A stretch of 64,000 nucleotides of DNA, taken from Deltaproteobacteria bacterium RBG_13_43_22. GTDB lineage: Bacteria; Desulfobacterota; RBG-13-43-22. Both the position numbers and the translations under genes were made by a program. The stretch is taken from the NCBI GenBank assembly GCA_001797675.1, contig MGQB01000020.1, positions 28,597-92,596 of the forward strand, written 5' to 3'. This document shows, one piece after another, positions 1 to 8,727 of the stretch. Below the pieces are notes generated by a model. The model was given only the letters and a program-made list of their open reading frames with translations. It was not told the origin of the DNA and did not search any database. How positions within the stretch are numbered: the stretch's first letter is position 1; each line of letters opens with the position of its first letter.

Positions 1-322
1 ACTTTTAGATAAGGGAAATAGGGAGTCTTCTGAAGAAATAGGGACTTTACCGGGCTGGATTTTACAAACAGGAAGCGATAAGGGGAAAAGAAGAGGGAGA
101 CTACCCAAATTTGGACGAACTACCCCCTCTGCCTCTTAAATTTTCCTCAAACAGTGGAGTGATCTGCGGAAGCCCCGAAATCCTGATCCTCGTAGAAAGG
201 AGGCTGGGAGTCCGATTAGTCTATTTGAATTTCGAGGGATTTGGGTTTGGGTGGTCCACCTGAGGCGGAGGGTAAGTTGAATATAACCCAAAAGAACCCA
301 GCCGGTGCATCCCTTCCTTTTA
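1..322. other. No gene recognised at the left edge
   Basis: I see no convincing reading frame, RNA gene or repeat here. It lies downstream of the minus-strand MFS gene. It may hold the end of that transcript, but I find no clear hairpin with a T run. Confidence 0.4.
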
Positions 323-1486
323 TTATTTGATTTCCTTCAAAGAAAAAATCAGCCCGCTGGACAGGATAACCCCTATCCCAAGCAGTGTGATGCCGAACCG
401 GAAACTGATCAGGTCCCCCGACAGACCAAGGAGGTAGGGCATCAGACCTCCTCCAAGGATAACCCCGATGGTCAGGGTAAGGCCGGTAGCCAGACCTCGA
501 ACCTCCCGATCGAACATCCTGGCCATGGACACCAGTCCCAACGGGAAAAAACCGGTTACGACAACGGCCTGAAAAAAAAGAAATATCCCCACCCGGCGAA
601 CAGGAGCGGTGCCCATAAGGACCGTAAAAATGCCGGTCAGCAGCAACATGACAAACATAATTTTTCGAAGACTGATTCGATCCACAAGGAACCCGCACAG
701 AATTGCCACGGCTATCCCTCCTAAACGGGACACCCCTAAAACGGTATTGGCATACCCGATACCTAAAGACAGCTCCTTGGTCAGAAAAAGAGGGACGATA
801 AAATAGATGCCCATATTGGCACCCCCGGCAAACATCCACAATATGGCCATGATCCAAAGGGATCGCCTTTGGATAAGATCGCTTAACCGGGTTTTTTCGG
901 AATGTTGGATTTTGAACTCATCACTTGACAAATAGAAAATGACAGCGCTCAGGAGAAAAATCCCCGCAAACACTGGAAATATCCCTCGCCAATCGAAAAA
1001 ATGGAGCAGGGCCAACGCCAAAAAGGGGGTGGAGAAGATACTGATAGAGGCCGCAGAGTCATGAATGGCGATGGATTTGCCCCAATGTCTTGCTTCGAAA
1101 TACTCGGTGATAAGCGGCATTACTGAGGGCAGATAGACCCCTGTTGAAAAACCGAGAACGAAAGCAAAAAGATAAAAAACCGGGAAAACCTTGACCAAAG
1201 GGATCGAGAAGCAAACGCCCGATGAGACCAAAAGTGAAACGACAATCGACTTTTTATAACCCACCCGGCCTGAAAAAAATCCGGAGAAAAACATCGACAA
1301 GCCGTAACCGATCGACTGGAAGATAAACACACCGCCGGCCCGGGCATGGCTGACGGCAAACTCGTCTTCAACCAGCGGCAAAATGGGTGAGAAGATAATC
1401 CGGACTCCCAAATTCGAAAACCAGAGGAACCAGAGAAAAAGAAGAAATAGGAGGGCTCGACCCTTAAGTTCGGTATGATGTTCCAC
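323..1486 (-). CDS. MFS family transporter
   Basis: A 387-residue integral membrane protein of the major facilitator superfamily, expected to move a small solute across the inner membrane by uniport, symport or antiport. Hydrophobic segments run through the whole protein with the usual 6+6 pattern. A short cytoplasmic stretch near residues 190-210 (polar, KTRLSDLIQRRS) fits the central loop. Basic turns such as GRVGYKK after segment 2 and DRISLRK in the second half match the MFS loop 2-3 and 8-9 motifs. The length is normal for the family. It stands alone and reads away from the next gene, so context gives no substrate. The family is clear and the substrate unknown. Confidence 0.85.
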   Translation of the reverse strand: MEHHTELKGRALLFLLFLWFLWFSNLGVRIIFSPILPLVEDEFAVSHARAGGVFIFQSIGYGLSMFFSGFFSGRVGYKKSIVVSLLVSSGVCFSIPLVKVFPVFYLFAFVLGFSTGVYLPSVMPLITEYFEARHWGKSIAIHDSAASISIFSTPFLALALLHFFDWRGIFPVFAGIFLLSAVIFYLSSDEFKIQHSEKTRLSDLIQRRSLWIMAILWMFAGGANMGIYFIVPLFLTKELSLGIGYANTVLGVSRLGGIAVAILCGFLVDRISLRKIMFVMLLLTGIFTVLMGTAPVRRVGIFLFFQAVVVTGFFPLGLVSMARMFDREVRGLATGLTLTIGVILGGGLMPYLLGLSGDLISFRFGITLLGIGVILSSGLIFSLKEIK

Positions 1487-1611
1487 GATTTATTCTATCA
1501 AAAATTAATTAAGCGGATTCCTTTTTAGGAGAAGGCAGTATGTTGGAAAGAAGCTCGTCTGTCAAGAAAAACCCTTTTTTTCACGACTATTTCCTTTATG
1601 CTTTTTTCATC

Positions 1612-1640
1612 TTGACCCGGTCCCTGGTTATCCTTATACT
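1612..1640 (+). promoter_or_regulatory. Sigma-70-type promoter for the PurF-like gene
   Basis: TTGACC at 1612-1617, a 17-nt spacer, then TATACT at 1635-1640. Transcription would start about 35 nt before the ATG at 1681, which has AAGGAGG a few bases upstream. The match and spacing are good. It is read from sequence only. Confidence 0.6.
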
Positions 1641-1680
1641 CATCCGGTCTTAGGAAATTTTTTACTCAAGGAGGATTCAT

Positions 1681-3156
1681 ATGGACGGCATTGTCGGTAT
1701 TTACGGACCGGGCGATCCGGATTTGGTAAACAAGACCTTTTTGGCCACAGGGGCCTGCCAGCATCGGGGCAAGGCCAGTACCGGTCTGGCCATAGGCACT
1801 AAAAAAGGGATATACATCCATAAGGGCTTAGGCCGAATCGCTGAAGTCATCGATTATAATATCATCCGGAACTTTCAAGACCTGGAGCCCTTGGCGGCCA
1901 TCGGCAATATCGGGTATACCAAAAGAAAAATCGCCGAAAAAACAAACGCCGAACCAATTGAAATCGTTCCCCGGACAGGGGCTAACCTCAAAGTCGTCCT
2001 GACCATGGATGGATATCTGATTAAGGACGATGACCTTAAAGCCGAATTGGAAAATGATTATATCCTCCAGACCGACAACAAGACCGAAATTGTCGGGGCT
2101 TTTTTACATAAGTACCTTAACGAAGGCGGGATCACTTTTGAAGCCGGAAAAAAATTGATCGATAAATTATACGGCCGGGCCACCTTTGCCTTGACGGCCC
2201 TGATCTACGACGGGAAAGAAATCCATCTGGTCGCCTTAAATGATGCCAAGGCCTTTGAGCCTTTTTGCTATGCCATGATCCAGGACACCTTTGTAGCCAG
2301 TTCGGAATCCTGTTCTCACCGCCGGTTGGAAGGGATCACCGAAAAAGAATATGAAGGCGCGGAAATGACCCTTTGCTCTTCCCGGGGATGTGAGACCAAA
2401 CGATTGCGCGAAGAATCCCTGTTGCCCGACATTTTTCAAGGAGTCTATTTTGGTAATGTCGGATCTCAATTCCGGGGAAAGGAGATATTCCAATTACGTC
2501 GGGAATTGGGTCTGGAATTAGTCGATCAATATAAGACTTCCGTCGCCGATGTGGTTATTCCTAACCCGGAATCCGGGTGGGGGGTGACGGTCGGTATTGC
2601 CGAAGGGCTGAAGAAAAATCTTTTCCCGGCCCTGATTAAACTTCCTCAGGCGGTCAGAACCTTTCAGGAAGGGGAGAGAGCGACACGCTCCAAAGAAGTG
2701 GGTCTTAAGTTCGGCGGGGTGGAATCCTTGTTACGAAATAAAAATGTGGCTATGGGAGATGACAGTATAGTCCGGGGGAGTGTCAGCGAAGGCGGGTCGG
2801 TCTGGGTCACCTATAATGCCGGGGCCAAATACATCGAGTTCTGGGTTTCCTACGGCCCCATGTTTTTCCCATCTTTTAAAGAATGGCATCGGGGACCGGA
2901 ATGTTTGCAGGAATTGGCCGTCCAGAGGGCCTTCCGGGGAGGCAATCCTTATGATAAAACGCTGGAAGAGATTAATAAGGGCGTAGCAAAACTTATCGGG
3001 GTTGATGAAGTCAAATATAATACCCAAGAGCGGATACAAAAAGCGGCGGGCAGCGGATCCTTTCAGGCTCTGGATGCCAGTTATCCCATTGAGCAAAAGT
3101 TCTGGCCTGATTGGCTGAAAAAGGAATTTGACCGTTTTGCTCTTTATCGGAAATAA
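1681..3156 (+). CDS. PurF-like amidophosphoribosyltransferase homologue lacking the nucleophile cysteine
   Basis: A 491-residue protein with the PurF layout: N-terminal class II glutamine amidotransferase (Ntn) domain at about 1-240, then a type I phosphoribosyltransferase domain. The start MDGIVGIYG aligns with MCGIVGI of PurF, but the nucleophile Cys is Asp. Other glutaminase features are also altered: the HVRYPT-type arginine region reads NIGYTK, and the HNGNL motif reads MDGYL. In the transferase half, DDSIVRGS (near 361-368) preserves much of the PRPP-binding motif, with unusual flanks. It has a strong ribosome site and its own promoter, and no purine gene lies nearby. I expect no glutamine hydrolysis. 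It may be an ammonia-using enzyme, a regulator or a repurposed protein. Family assignment is firm, function open. Confidence 0.75.
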   Translation: MDGIVGIYGPGDPDLVNKTFLATGACQHRGKASTGLAIGTKKGIYIHKGLGRIAEVIDYNIIRNFQDLEPLAAIGNIGYTKRKIAEKTNAEPIEIVPRTGANLKVVLTMDGYLIKDDDLKAELENDYILQTDNKTEIVGAFLHKYLNEGGITFEAGKKLIDKLYGRATFALTALIYDGKEIHLVALNDAKAFEPFCYAMIQDTFVASSESCSHRRLEGITEKEYEGAEMTLCSSRGCETKRLREESLLPDIFQGVYFGNVGSQFRGKEIFQLRRELGLELVDQYKTSVADVVIPNPESGWGVTVGIAEGLKKNLFPALIKLPQAVRTFQEGERATRSKEVGLKFGGVESLLRNKNVAMGDDSIVRGSVSEGGSVWVTYNAGAKYIEFWVSYGPMFFPSFKEWHRGPECLQELAVQRAFRGGNPYDKTLEEINKGVAKLIGVDEVKYNTQERIQKAAGSGSFQALDASYPIEQKFWPDWLKKEFDRFALYRK

Positions 3157-3226
3157 AAGATCCGCTTAAACCCTCAGACCCGCTTAGCACGGCACCATCC
3201 AAGTTTAGGAATTGGTTAATTGAAAC

Positions 3227-3511
3227 TTATTGCACCATGGTGGTCGGAGGATCGGCTGTTTTTATCCGGCCGAAATTTTGCTCATATTTGTCAAGATTTT
3301 CCTGAAGTGCCGTAACAATACGCTTCATATGCCCCGGCGTTACTATAATGCGGGACAATAGATGGGTTCCATTAGGGGACTGGAGCAACCAATCCATAAT
3401 AAACTCCTCCGGTCCGTGGACGACCAGCATGGTATTGCTGTATCGGCCCCTGGACAACTCATCGCTGGTATTGATCTGAATCGGTTGCGGTTCGCTTTTG
3501 ATGTTTTCCAT
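3227..3511 (-). CDS. DUF3467 family protein
   Basis: A small soluble protein (94 residues from this start) that matches DUF3467. The core reads RGRYSNTMLVVHGPEEFIMDW, followed by SRIIVTPGHMKRIVTALQEN and an acidic, tyrosine-containing tail (KYEQNFG). The family is widespread in bacteria and has no established function. I chose the ATG at 3511 because it has AGGAG seven bases upstream and gives a typical family length. An in-frame ATG at 3556 would add 15 residues and also has a weak ribosome site. It is convergent with the PurF-like gene and probably a single-gene unit. Confidence 0.75.
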   Translation of the reverse strand: MENIKSEPQPIQINTSDELSRGRYSNTMLVVHGPEEFIMDWLLQSPNGTHLLSRIIVTPGHMKRIVTALQENLDKYEQNFGRIKTADPPTTMVQ

Positions 3512-3737
3512 CGATAACTCCTGTCGGTTCTCATCTGTTGGATTCTGAAAATTCATCTATATCCTGCCGGATTTTCCCAGATTGAGAGAAAAATTTCAAA
3601 TATCTTTGGTTAAGGATTTTTGCGCTAAGTTATCATGGAAACAGCCTGGACCTAATTGAGATAAGATGCCGGACCTTTATGGTGACAGTAACAGAAAAAA
3701 AGGGATTAGCAGACATCCGCTAACCCCCGGATATTCA

Positions 3738-3812
3738 TGGTAGGCGGTACTGGATTTGAACCAGTGACTTCCACCGTGTGAGGATGGCACTCTACCGCTG
3801 AGTTAACCGCCC
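3738..3812 (-). tRNA. tRNA-Val(CAC)
   Basis: A 75-nt cloverleaf on the minus strand. The acceptor pairs GGGCGGT with ACCGCCT (G·U at 1:72), the anticodon stem CCATC/GGTGG encloses the loop CTCACAC with anticodon CAC, and the T arm contains GGTTCAAATCC. CCA is encoded at the 3' end. It decodes GUG valine codons. Confidence 0.93.
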
Positions 3813-4195
3813 GAAACCAGTTTCTTTCTTTTTAACCAAAACTAGAGAAATTTTCAAGGGAAAAATATTGCCCGGTTGAATCCAGTTTATCCTTGGGCCG
3901 GCCATTCATACGGTCTGCAAATAATTCGCGGCAATCCCGGTCTTTCCCGATATCAAAAAAAACCGAATTCCCGGCTGCGTTTCGGGAAATAGACTATTTC
4001 AAGGTGGCTGCTCGTTGAGGCGGGAATTGAAGTTGAATATCCAACAGGAAAAGCCGATAATTCTCTTGACAACTCCAAGTGATTTTTTATATTTTTTCAA
4101 ATAGTTTCAAAGGATAAACGGTTTTCGGTTTCTTTCTTTTTTCAATTTCGGCCGTACCGCCGATGTCGGCGACGGCTTAGATCAGAAAGGTATCC
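3813..4195 (+). promoter_or_regulatory. Intergenic region with promoter for the spermidine-synthase-like gene
   Basis: This 383-base gap holds no gene. TTGACA at 4066-4071, a 16-nt spacer and TATATT at 4088-4093 form a good sigma-70-type promoter about 100 nt before the GTG start at 4196. I see nothing else of note in it. Confidence 0.55.
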
Positions 4196-5782
4196 GTGAA
4201 AAAAACCCATCCCCCCCGGCCAAAGACTGAAAAACATTTATCCCCCGGGTTGCGACGGTACCTGTATGTCACCGCTGCGGTTTGTGGCGCGGCGGTGCTT
4301 ATCGTTGAAATCCTCGGGGCCAAGATGCTCTCACCCTATTTCGGGACCTCCCATTTTGTCTGGACGGCCCAGATTGCGGTGACGCTGGTGTCACTGGCCG
4401 TGGGCTATTGGTTCGGCGGCTGGCTGGTCGACCGGACCACCAAGCTGAACCGGCTCTATACCTGTATTTTGATCGCTGCGGTGTATCTGTGCCTGACCGT
4501 GCCGCTCTGCCGACCGGTGGCGGAAGGGGGCCTCCAACTCAAGCTTGCCCTGGGGTCTCTTCTGGCCTCGATGTTTTTGTTTTTTATCCCCTTGGCCTTG
4601 CTGGCCACCGTGGGGCCGTTCCTGGTCCGCGTGATGAGCGCCTCCGTAGATGTCGTCGGCGGTCAAGTGGGCCGGTTGACGGCCATCAGCACGGCGGGTA
4701 GCGTAGCGGGAACCATCTTGATCGGCTATGCCCTGATTCCCTTCCTGCCTAATTCGGTGACGATGCTCTGCACCGCAGTGATGCTGATTACGCTTGCGGT
4801 GATTTATTTCAGCCTGTGGGGCAGGGCAAAGAGCAAGACCGTGATAGCCCTGATTGCAGCGCTGGTCGGATTGGGAACCGGGTGGTGGGGCGTGGGGGTG
4901 GACGCCCGCATCCAGGTTCCGGATGTTGTCGAATTGGAGCGAAGCAATTCCAATTTCGGCCTGATGCAGGTGGTGGCGGCTACGAAACCGCCTTACCGGC
5001 TTTATTTCAACGATTTTCTCTGTCAGAACGGCTTTGACCCGCGGACCCGGCAGAGTATCCATCTCTTCACCTACCTGTTGTATGGTTTGGCCCGCGCTTA
5101 TACCGAGAAAATTGAAAATGCACTGTTCATCGGCCTCGGCGTAGGAATTGTGCCGATGCAAATGGCCGGCGAAGGCGTGAAGGTGGACGTGGTGGAAATC
5201 AATCCGGCCGTGGTGCCCTTGGCGGAACGGTACTTCGAATTCAAGTCAGGGCGCGTGAACCTGTTTATTGACGACGGACGACATTTTCTGAACCAATGCA
5301 AACGGCGTTACGATACGGTCATCCTTGATGCCTTTCTGGGAGACTCGTCGCCGTCTCATTTGATGACGCGTGAGGCCTTCGAGTCCGTACATAAGGTGTT
5401 AAAGGGTGACGGCACTCTGGTGATCAACACCTTCGGCAATCTGGAACCGGGAAAGGATTTTTCCACGGCCTCACTTGCGAAAACCCTGCGAGTGGTCTTC
5501 AAAAGCGTGAAACTCCACGCCGGGAAATCGGATGGAAATATTTTCTTTGTCGCTTCCGACCAAAATAAACTGACCTTCCTGCGCGACCCGGATCAGACGG
5601 ATGTCCATCCCTCCGTAGCCGGACGGGTGGCGGCGGCCTTTGCCGGGGTAGTGCAGGCGGACCCGACCCATGGGCGTGTATTGACGGATGACTTCAATCC
5701 GGTGGAATTTTATGATGCGGCCAACCGGGAACAGCTGCGGCGGGAACTGGCCTTGTTCATGAATCCCCAACCCATCCACTGA
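4196..5782 (+). CDS. Membrane-anchored spermidine synthase-like protein
   Basis: A 528-residue fusion. Residues about 20-230 form several hydrophobic transmembrane helices, and the C-terminal half is a class I SAM-type fold of the spermidine synthase family. The nucleotide-binding turn is FIGLGVGIVPM, followed by VDVVEINPAV (acidic residue after strand 2) and the family-typical DDGRHFL and YDTVILDAF segments. Such fusions are common in bacteria, are annotated as spermidine synthases, and mostly have no proven substrate. No decarboxylase or agmatinase gene is adjacent, so true spermidine synthesis is uncertain. GTG is the start, with AAAGG five bases upstream. Confidence 0.8.
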   Translation: MKKTHPPRPKTEKHLSPGLRRYLYVTAAVCGAAVLIVEILGAKMLSPYFGTSHFVWTAQIAVTLVSLAVGYWFGGWLVDRTTKLNRLYTCILIAAVYLCLTVPLCRPVAEGGLQLKLALGSLLASMFLFFIPLALLATVGPFLVRVMSASVDVVGGQVGRLTAISTAGSVAGTILIGYALIPFLPNSVTMLCTAVMLITLAVIYFSLWGRAKSKTVIALIAALVGLGTGWWGVGVDARIQVPDVVELERSNSNFGLMQVVAATKPPYRLYFNDFLCQNGFDPRTRQSIHLFTYLLYGLARAYTEKIENALFIGLGVGIVPMQMAGEGVKVDVVEINPAVVPLAERYFEFKSGRVNLFIDDGRHFLNQCKRRYDTVILDAFLGDSSPSHLMTREAFESVHKVLKGDGTLVINTFGNLEPGKDFSTASLAKTLRVVFKSVKLHAGKSDGNIFFVASDQNKLTFLRDPDQTDVHPSVAGRVAAAFAGVVQADPTHGRVLTDDFNPVEFYDAANREQLRRELALFMNPQPIH

Positions 5783-5797
5783 GGCCGCTTTTTTGGG

Positions 5798-5822
5798 AGA
5801 AGGGAACGGTCCCTTTTCTTCC
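5798..5822 (+). terminator. Possible weak terminator after the spermidine-synthase-like gene
   Basis: AGAAGGGA pairs with TCCCTTTTCT across a 4-nt loop and is followed by a short pyrimidine run. It begins about 15 bases after the stop codon. The stem is short and the T run is broken. Confidence 0.35.
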
Positions 5823-5941
5823 TAACAGGCCCGAAGAAAACTTCTAGGTTAAGGCCCGGCCCTGTTTTTTTGATCTCCTTTTTTGCCCGGCCTTTCCCGG
5901 TTATTGGTTCGGGTTTCGCTGACTCAAGAAGGAGATTGATC

Positions 5942-6451
5942 ATGTCGGCATTCATTTCCGTGAATCATTCCGTATGTACCGGCTGTCGAACCTGTGAAGT
6001 CGTCTGCTCCCTTCATCATTTCGGGGAATGCAATCCCGAAAAATCGGCCATTCGCGTAGTCCGCAGAGAGAAAGGGGGGCTGGTCTTTTCCCTGCCCCTG
6101 GTCTGTCAGCAGTGCGAACAAGCTTTTTGCCTTGAGGCCTGTCCCACCGAGGCCATCCGGCGCGAAAACCAAGGTTTCCCCTTACTATTTGACCGAGAGA
6201 AATGCACCGAGTGCGGGATGTGCACCGAAGCCTGCCCGGCAGGGTGTCTTTCCCTGGACCAACAGACCCATCGGCTCATCGCCTGTGACCTTTGCGGAGG
6301 CCGACCGCAATGTATTCCTTTGTGCCATTCGAACTGTTTGACTCTGGAGAACGGTGACGAGACAGACGATCCGAAAAGGGTTGAAAGGCTGGCCGGTATT
6401 CTGGAAGCCGAAGGCCTGACGGAAAACGTGCCGAGAAAGGGAGGGCAATAA
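5942..6451 (+). CDS. 4Fe-4S ferredoxin-type electron-transfer subunit of AOR
   Basis: A 169-residue polyferredoxin. Cysteine groups appear at CTGCRTCEVVC with a later CPTEAI, at CQQCEQAFCLEACP, and at CTECGMCTEACPAGC, followed by CDLCGG and a final Cys cluster. This fits three or four [4Fe-4S] clusters, as in HycB/DmsB-like and AOR-associated subunits. It should pass electrons between the tungsten enzyme downstream and ferredoxin or another carrier. I chose the ATG at 5942 because AAGGAG lies seven bases upstream; a longer frame from 5870 has no ribosome site. Its TAA shares one base with the ATG of the AOR gene, so the two are translationally coupled. Confidence 0.88.
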   Translation: MSAFISVNHSVCTGCRTCEVVCSLHHFGECNPEKSAIRVVRREKGGLVFSLPLVCQQCEQAFCLEACPTEAIRRENQGFPLLFDREKCTECGMCTEACPAGCLSLDQQTHRLIACDLCGGRPQCIPLCHSNCLTLENGDETDDPKRVERLAGILEAEGLTENVPRKGGQ

Positions 6452-8367
6452 TGGGATATCTGCGCGGGGGCAAGATTCTGAGAATCAACTTAACCGACGG
6501 GAAAGTCCGCTGCGATCCGGTGGACCCTTATGCGGAGCGATTCGTCGGTGGAAAGGCCATAAACCTCAAGATCCTTTTTGACGGTGTCGGACAGGAAACC
6601 AAACCATTGGACCCGGGAAATCTCCTTCTTTTTGGGACCGGCCCCCTGGTTGGCACCCCCTTTCCCGGGGCCTGTCGGGTCGATGTAATGGCCAAATCAC
6701 CGGTAACCGGAGCATTGGGCGATTCGGGCATGGGCGGATACCTGGGAGCCGAGTTGAAATTCGCCGGTTATGACCATTTAGTGATTGAGGGGAGGGCTGA
6801 GAAACCGGTTTACCTGTCCATTCGCGATGATCAGGTGGAGATCCGCGACGCCTCCGCGATCTGGGGACGGGATACCTACGAAACGCCCGCCATGGTGAGA
6901 CAGGAGCTACAGGACCTGGCGGCCAAGGTGGTGTCCATCGGGCCGGCCGGAGAGAGGCTGGTGGTTTATGCCTCGATCAATTCAGGCACGGGTAATGCAG
7001 CCGCTCGAACGGGGCTTGGTGCCGTTATGGGGTCAAAGAACCTGAAGGCCGTTGCCGTCCGGGGAAGGCAGGGAATCAAGGTGGCCCGGCCCGGGGAGTT
7101 TTTGGAAGGATGTCGGAACCTGCTTGTCTCCATCCAACAAGCCAGGTTTTATCACGACCTTCATGAGGCCGGGCTGACCCGGATTCACGACAGGGAAATG
7201 AGGGCCCTATATGAGCTTTTGGGAAACGCCACAGGAGAATGCGAAACGATCTGCGAAGGAGAGTTCTTAAAGAATCACCTGTATAACCGGGTGGGATGCT
7301 TCGCCTGCCCGGTCGCCTGCTTTGATTCTTATAATATCCCGGGGGTAGGGGCAGGGACCGTCAAGTGCAGCCCCTATGGAGACCTGACCTGGGATCTCCA
7401 AAATCCCGATCTGATGCTCTTCTGGAAGGTCTTTGTCGAATGCCAGCGATACGGATTGGATGCCCGATCCTTGTCTAATGCCATTGCCTGGCTTATGGAA
7501 TTAAACGAAAAAGGGATTATCTCTTCCCGGGATACCGACGGCCGGGACATGAAGTGGGGCAGTCCCGAGGCCATTTTACCCATGGCCAGGAAGATCAGTT
7601 ATCGGGAAGGGATAGGGGAATTACTGGCCGATGGGCTCCCTGCAGCGGCCAGTAAGATCGGCAAAGGGGCCGAAGATTATCTGCTTATAACCAAGGGGTC
7701 GCCTTCTGACATGCATGTTCCCCCGCTCAAAACCAGGGCGTTGGCCTCCGCGGTATCGGCTATCGGGGAGGATGCCCAGATACAACCCTTCCTGGACAGT
7801 GTTTCGGCCAGGAGATATGTCCGGGCAAAGGATGAAGCCTCCTTTGAAGAAGCGATCAGGCGATATAAGGAACGGGCGGAAAAAGAGGTCGGCCTGAAGG
7901 TGGCCGCCGACCCCAGGGTTACGGACGGGAAGGCCGCCCTGGTTCGTCAAGATGAAGAGCGTACCGACCTGGCGGATATCACCGGCGTATGCACCTGGAT
8001 GACCTCCTTTATAGGACTGCCGGTCGATGCGGCCGTAATGGCTGATTTCATGACCCTGGGGTTGGGCACACCCGTTCAGGCCGAGGCTCTGATCGACACC
8101 GGGCTGAGGATGCATAATCTGGAAAGGGCCTTTAACTGTAAATGCGGCCTCACCCGCAAGGATGACCGGGTGTCCAAGGGATACTATGATCGGCTTCGCC
8201 CTCAAGGTAAATTGATGCCTGAACTCGGTTTTTCCGAGGACGATCTGGAAAAAATGAAAGATGACTATTATCAAATCATGGGTTGGGACCTGCAGACCGG
8301 GATTCCGACCCGCCCTACGCTTGAGAAGCTCGGCCTGGCCGATGTAGCTGAAGATTTAGGGTTATAA
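6451..8367 (+). CDS. Tungsten-containing aldehyde:ferredoxin oxidoreductase
   Basis: A 638-residue AOR-family enzyme that oxidises aldehydes to carboxylic acids, or reduces acids, with a tungstopterin cofactor and one [4Fe-4S] cluster. The N-terminal domain has GGKAIN and the glycine-rich GDSGMGGYLG pterin-binding region. The cluster ligands are visible as CFACPVAC (C-x2-C-x3-C, near residue 284) and a late cysteine in CKCGLTRKDD near 566, matching the four-cysteine pattern known from Pyrococcus AOR. It is fused operonically to the polyferredoxin upstream, as in bacterial AOR and BamBC-type pairs. Substrate is not readable. Class II benzoyl-CoA reductase BamB is a relative, but no other bam genes are adjacent, so AOR is preferred. 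Confidence 0.9.
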   Translation: MGYLRGGKILRINLTDGKVRCDPVDPYAERFVGGKAINLKILFDGVGQETKPLDPGNLLLFGTGPLVGTPFPGACRVDVMAKSPVTGALGDSGMGGYLGAELKFAGYDHLVIEGRAEKPVYLSIRDDQVEIRDASAIWGRDTYETPAMVRQELQDLAAKVVSIGPAGERLVVYASINSGTGNAAARTGLGAVMGSKNLKAVAVRGRQGIKVARPGEFLEGCRNLLVSIQQARFYHDLHEAGLTRIHDREMRALYELLGNATGECETICEGEFLKNHLYNRVGCFACPVACFDSYNIPGVGAGTVKCSPYGDLTWDLQNPDLMLFWKVFVECQRYGLDARSLSNAIAWLMELNEKGIISSRDTDGRDMKWGSPEAILPMARKISYREGIGELLADGLPAAASKIGKGAEDYLLITKGSPSDMHVPPLKTRALASAVSAIGEDAQIQPFLDSVSARRYVRAKDEASFEEAIRRYKERAEKEVGLKVAADPRVTDGKAALVRQDEERTDLADITGVCTWMTSFIGLPVDAAVMADFMTLGLGTPVQAEALIDTGLRMHNLERAFNCKCGLTRKDDRVSKGYYDRLRPQGKLMPELGFSEDDLEKMKDDYYQIMGWDLQTGIPTRPTLEKLGLADVAEDLGL

Positions 8368-8514
8368 ACCGGCGAGTGTGTTGTTGGACCTTATCCCGCA
8401 AATATTCTTCAAATCGGGCTTAAAAAGCCGAAGGGATGGCCAGCATAAAGAATCCTCCTGTTTCTGTATATCATGCAATTTTGAGGAATATACAGCGGGG
8501 GAATTTTATGTTAA

Positions 8515-8681
8515 AAAAATAATTTGTTAAGATAATACTTATCAATTATAATAAGTTACCTGAATTAACCATAGGTTTATGGTTCACTAACGGTTACACA
8601 ACAGCCAATGCCCTTTGTTTATATCCCCAACGGGATACGCTGTTTTGTAAAGTTATCCAGAAAAACTTTAGAATAACTTGT
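8515..8681 (+). repeat. Promoter-leader repeat, copy A (upstream of APH-like kinase)
   Basis: It occupies the gene-free gap 8368-8727. It begins with TTGTTA (8524-8529), a 17-nt spacer and TATAAT (8547-8552). After 51 nt comes a 78-nt block (8604-8681) that matches the reverse complement of 39605-39682 at 75 of 78 positions. The block contains a hairpin TATCCCC/CGGGATA and a second inverted pair AAGTTAT/ATAACTT. The other copy has the same order and the same 51-nt distance. It could be a mobile promoter, an RNA leader or part of an integron-type platform. Confidence 0.7.
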
Positions 8682-8690
8682 AGGAAAAAT

Positions 8691-8720
8691 ATGAAAATCC
8701 GAATATTAACACATCAATAA
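8691..8720 (+). CDS. Possible nine-residue leader peptide
   Basis: ATG followed by eight codons and TAA, encoding MKIRILTHQ. AGGA lies a few bases upstream. It ends seven bases before the kinase ATG at 8728, and that ATG has no ribosome site of its own. Coupled translation or attenuation is possible. A chance short frame cannot be excluded. Confidence 0.3.
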   Translation: MKIRILTHQ

Positions 8721-8727
8721 ACTCAAA

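Noticed and set aside
216..857. Reading frame of 213 codons on the minus strand
   Set aside because: It overlaps the MFS gene in another frame, has Ser/Arg/Gly-rich composition and no known motif. The MFS frame explains the sequence.
4391..5161. 256-codon frame opposite to the spermidine-synthase-like gene
   Set aside because: Gln/His-rich shadow of a GC-rich gene with no domain and no ribosome site.
6451..8367. BamB-type subunit of class II benzoyl-CoA reductase
   Set aside because: Only one small ferredoxin partner is adjacent and no other bam genes are visible, so a plain AOR is more likely.
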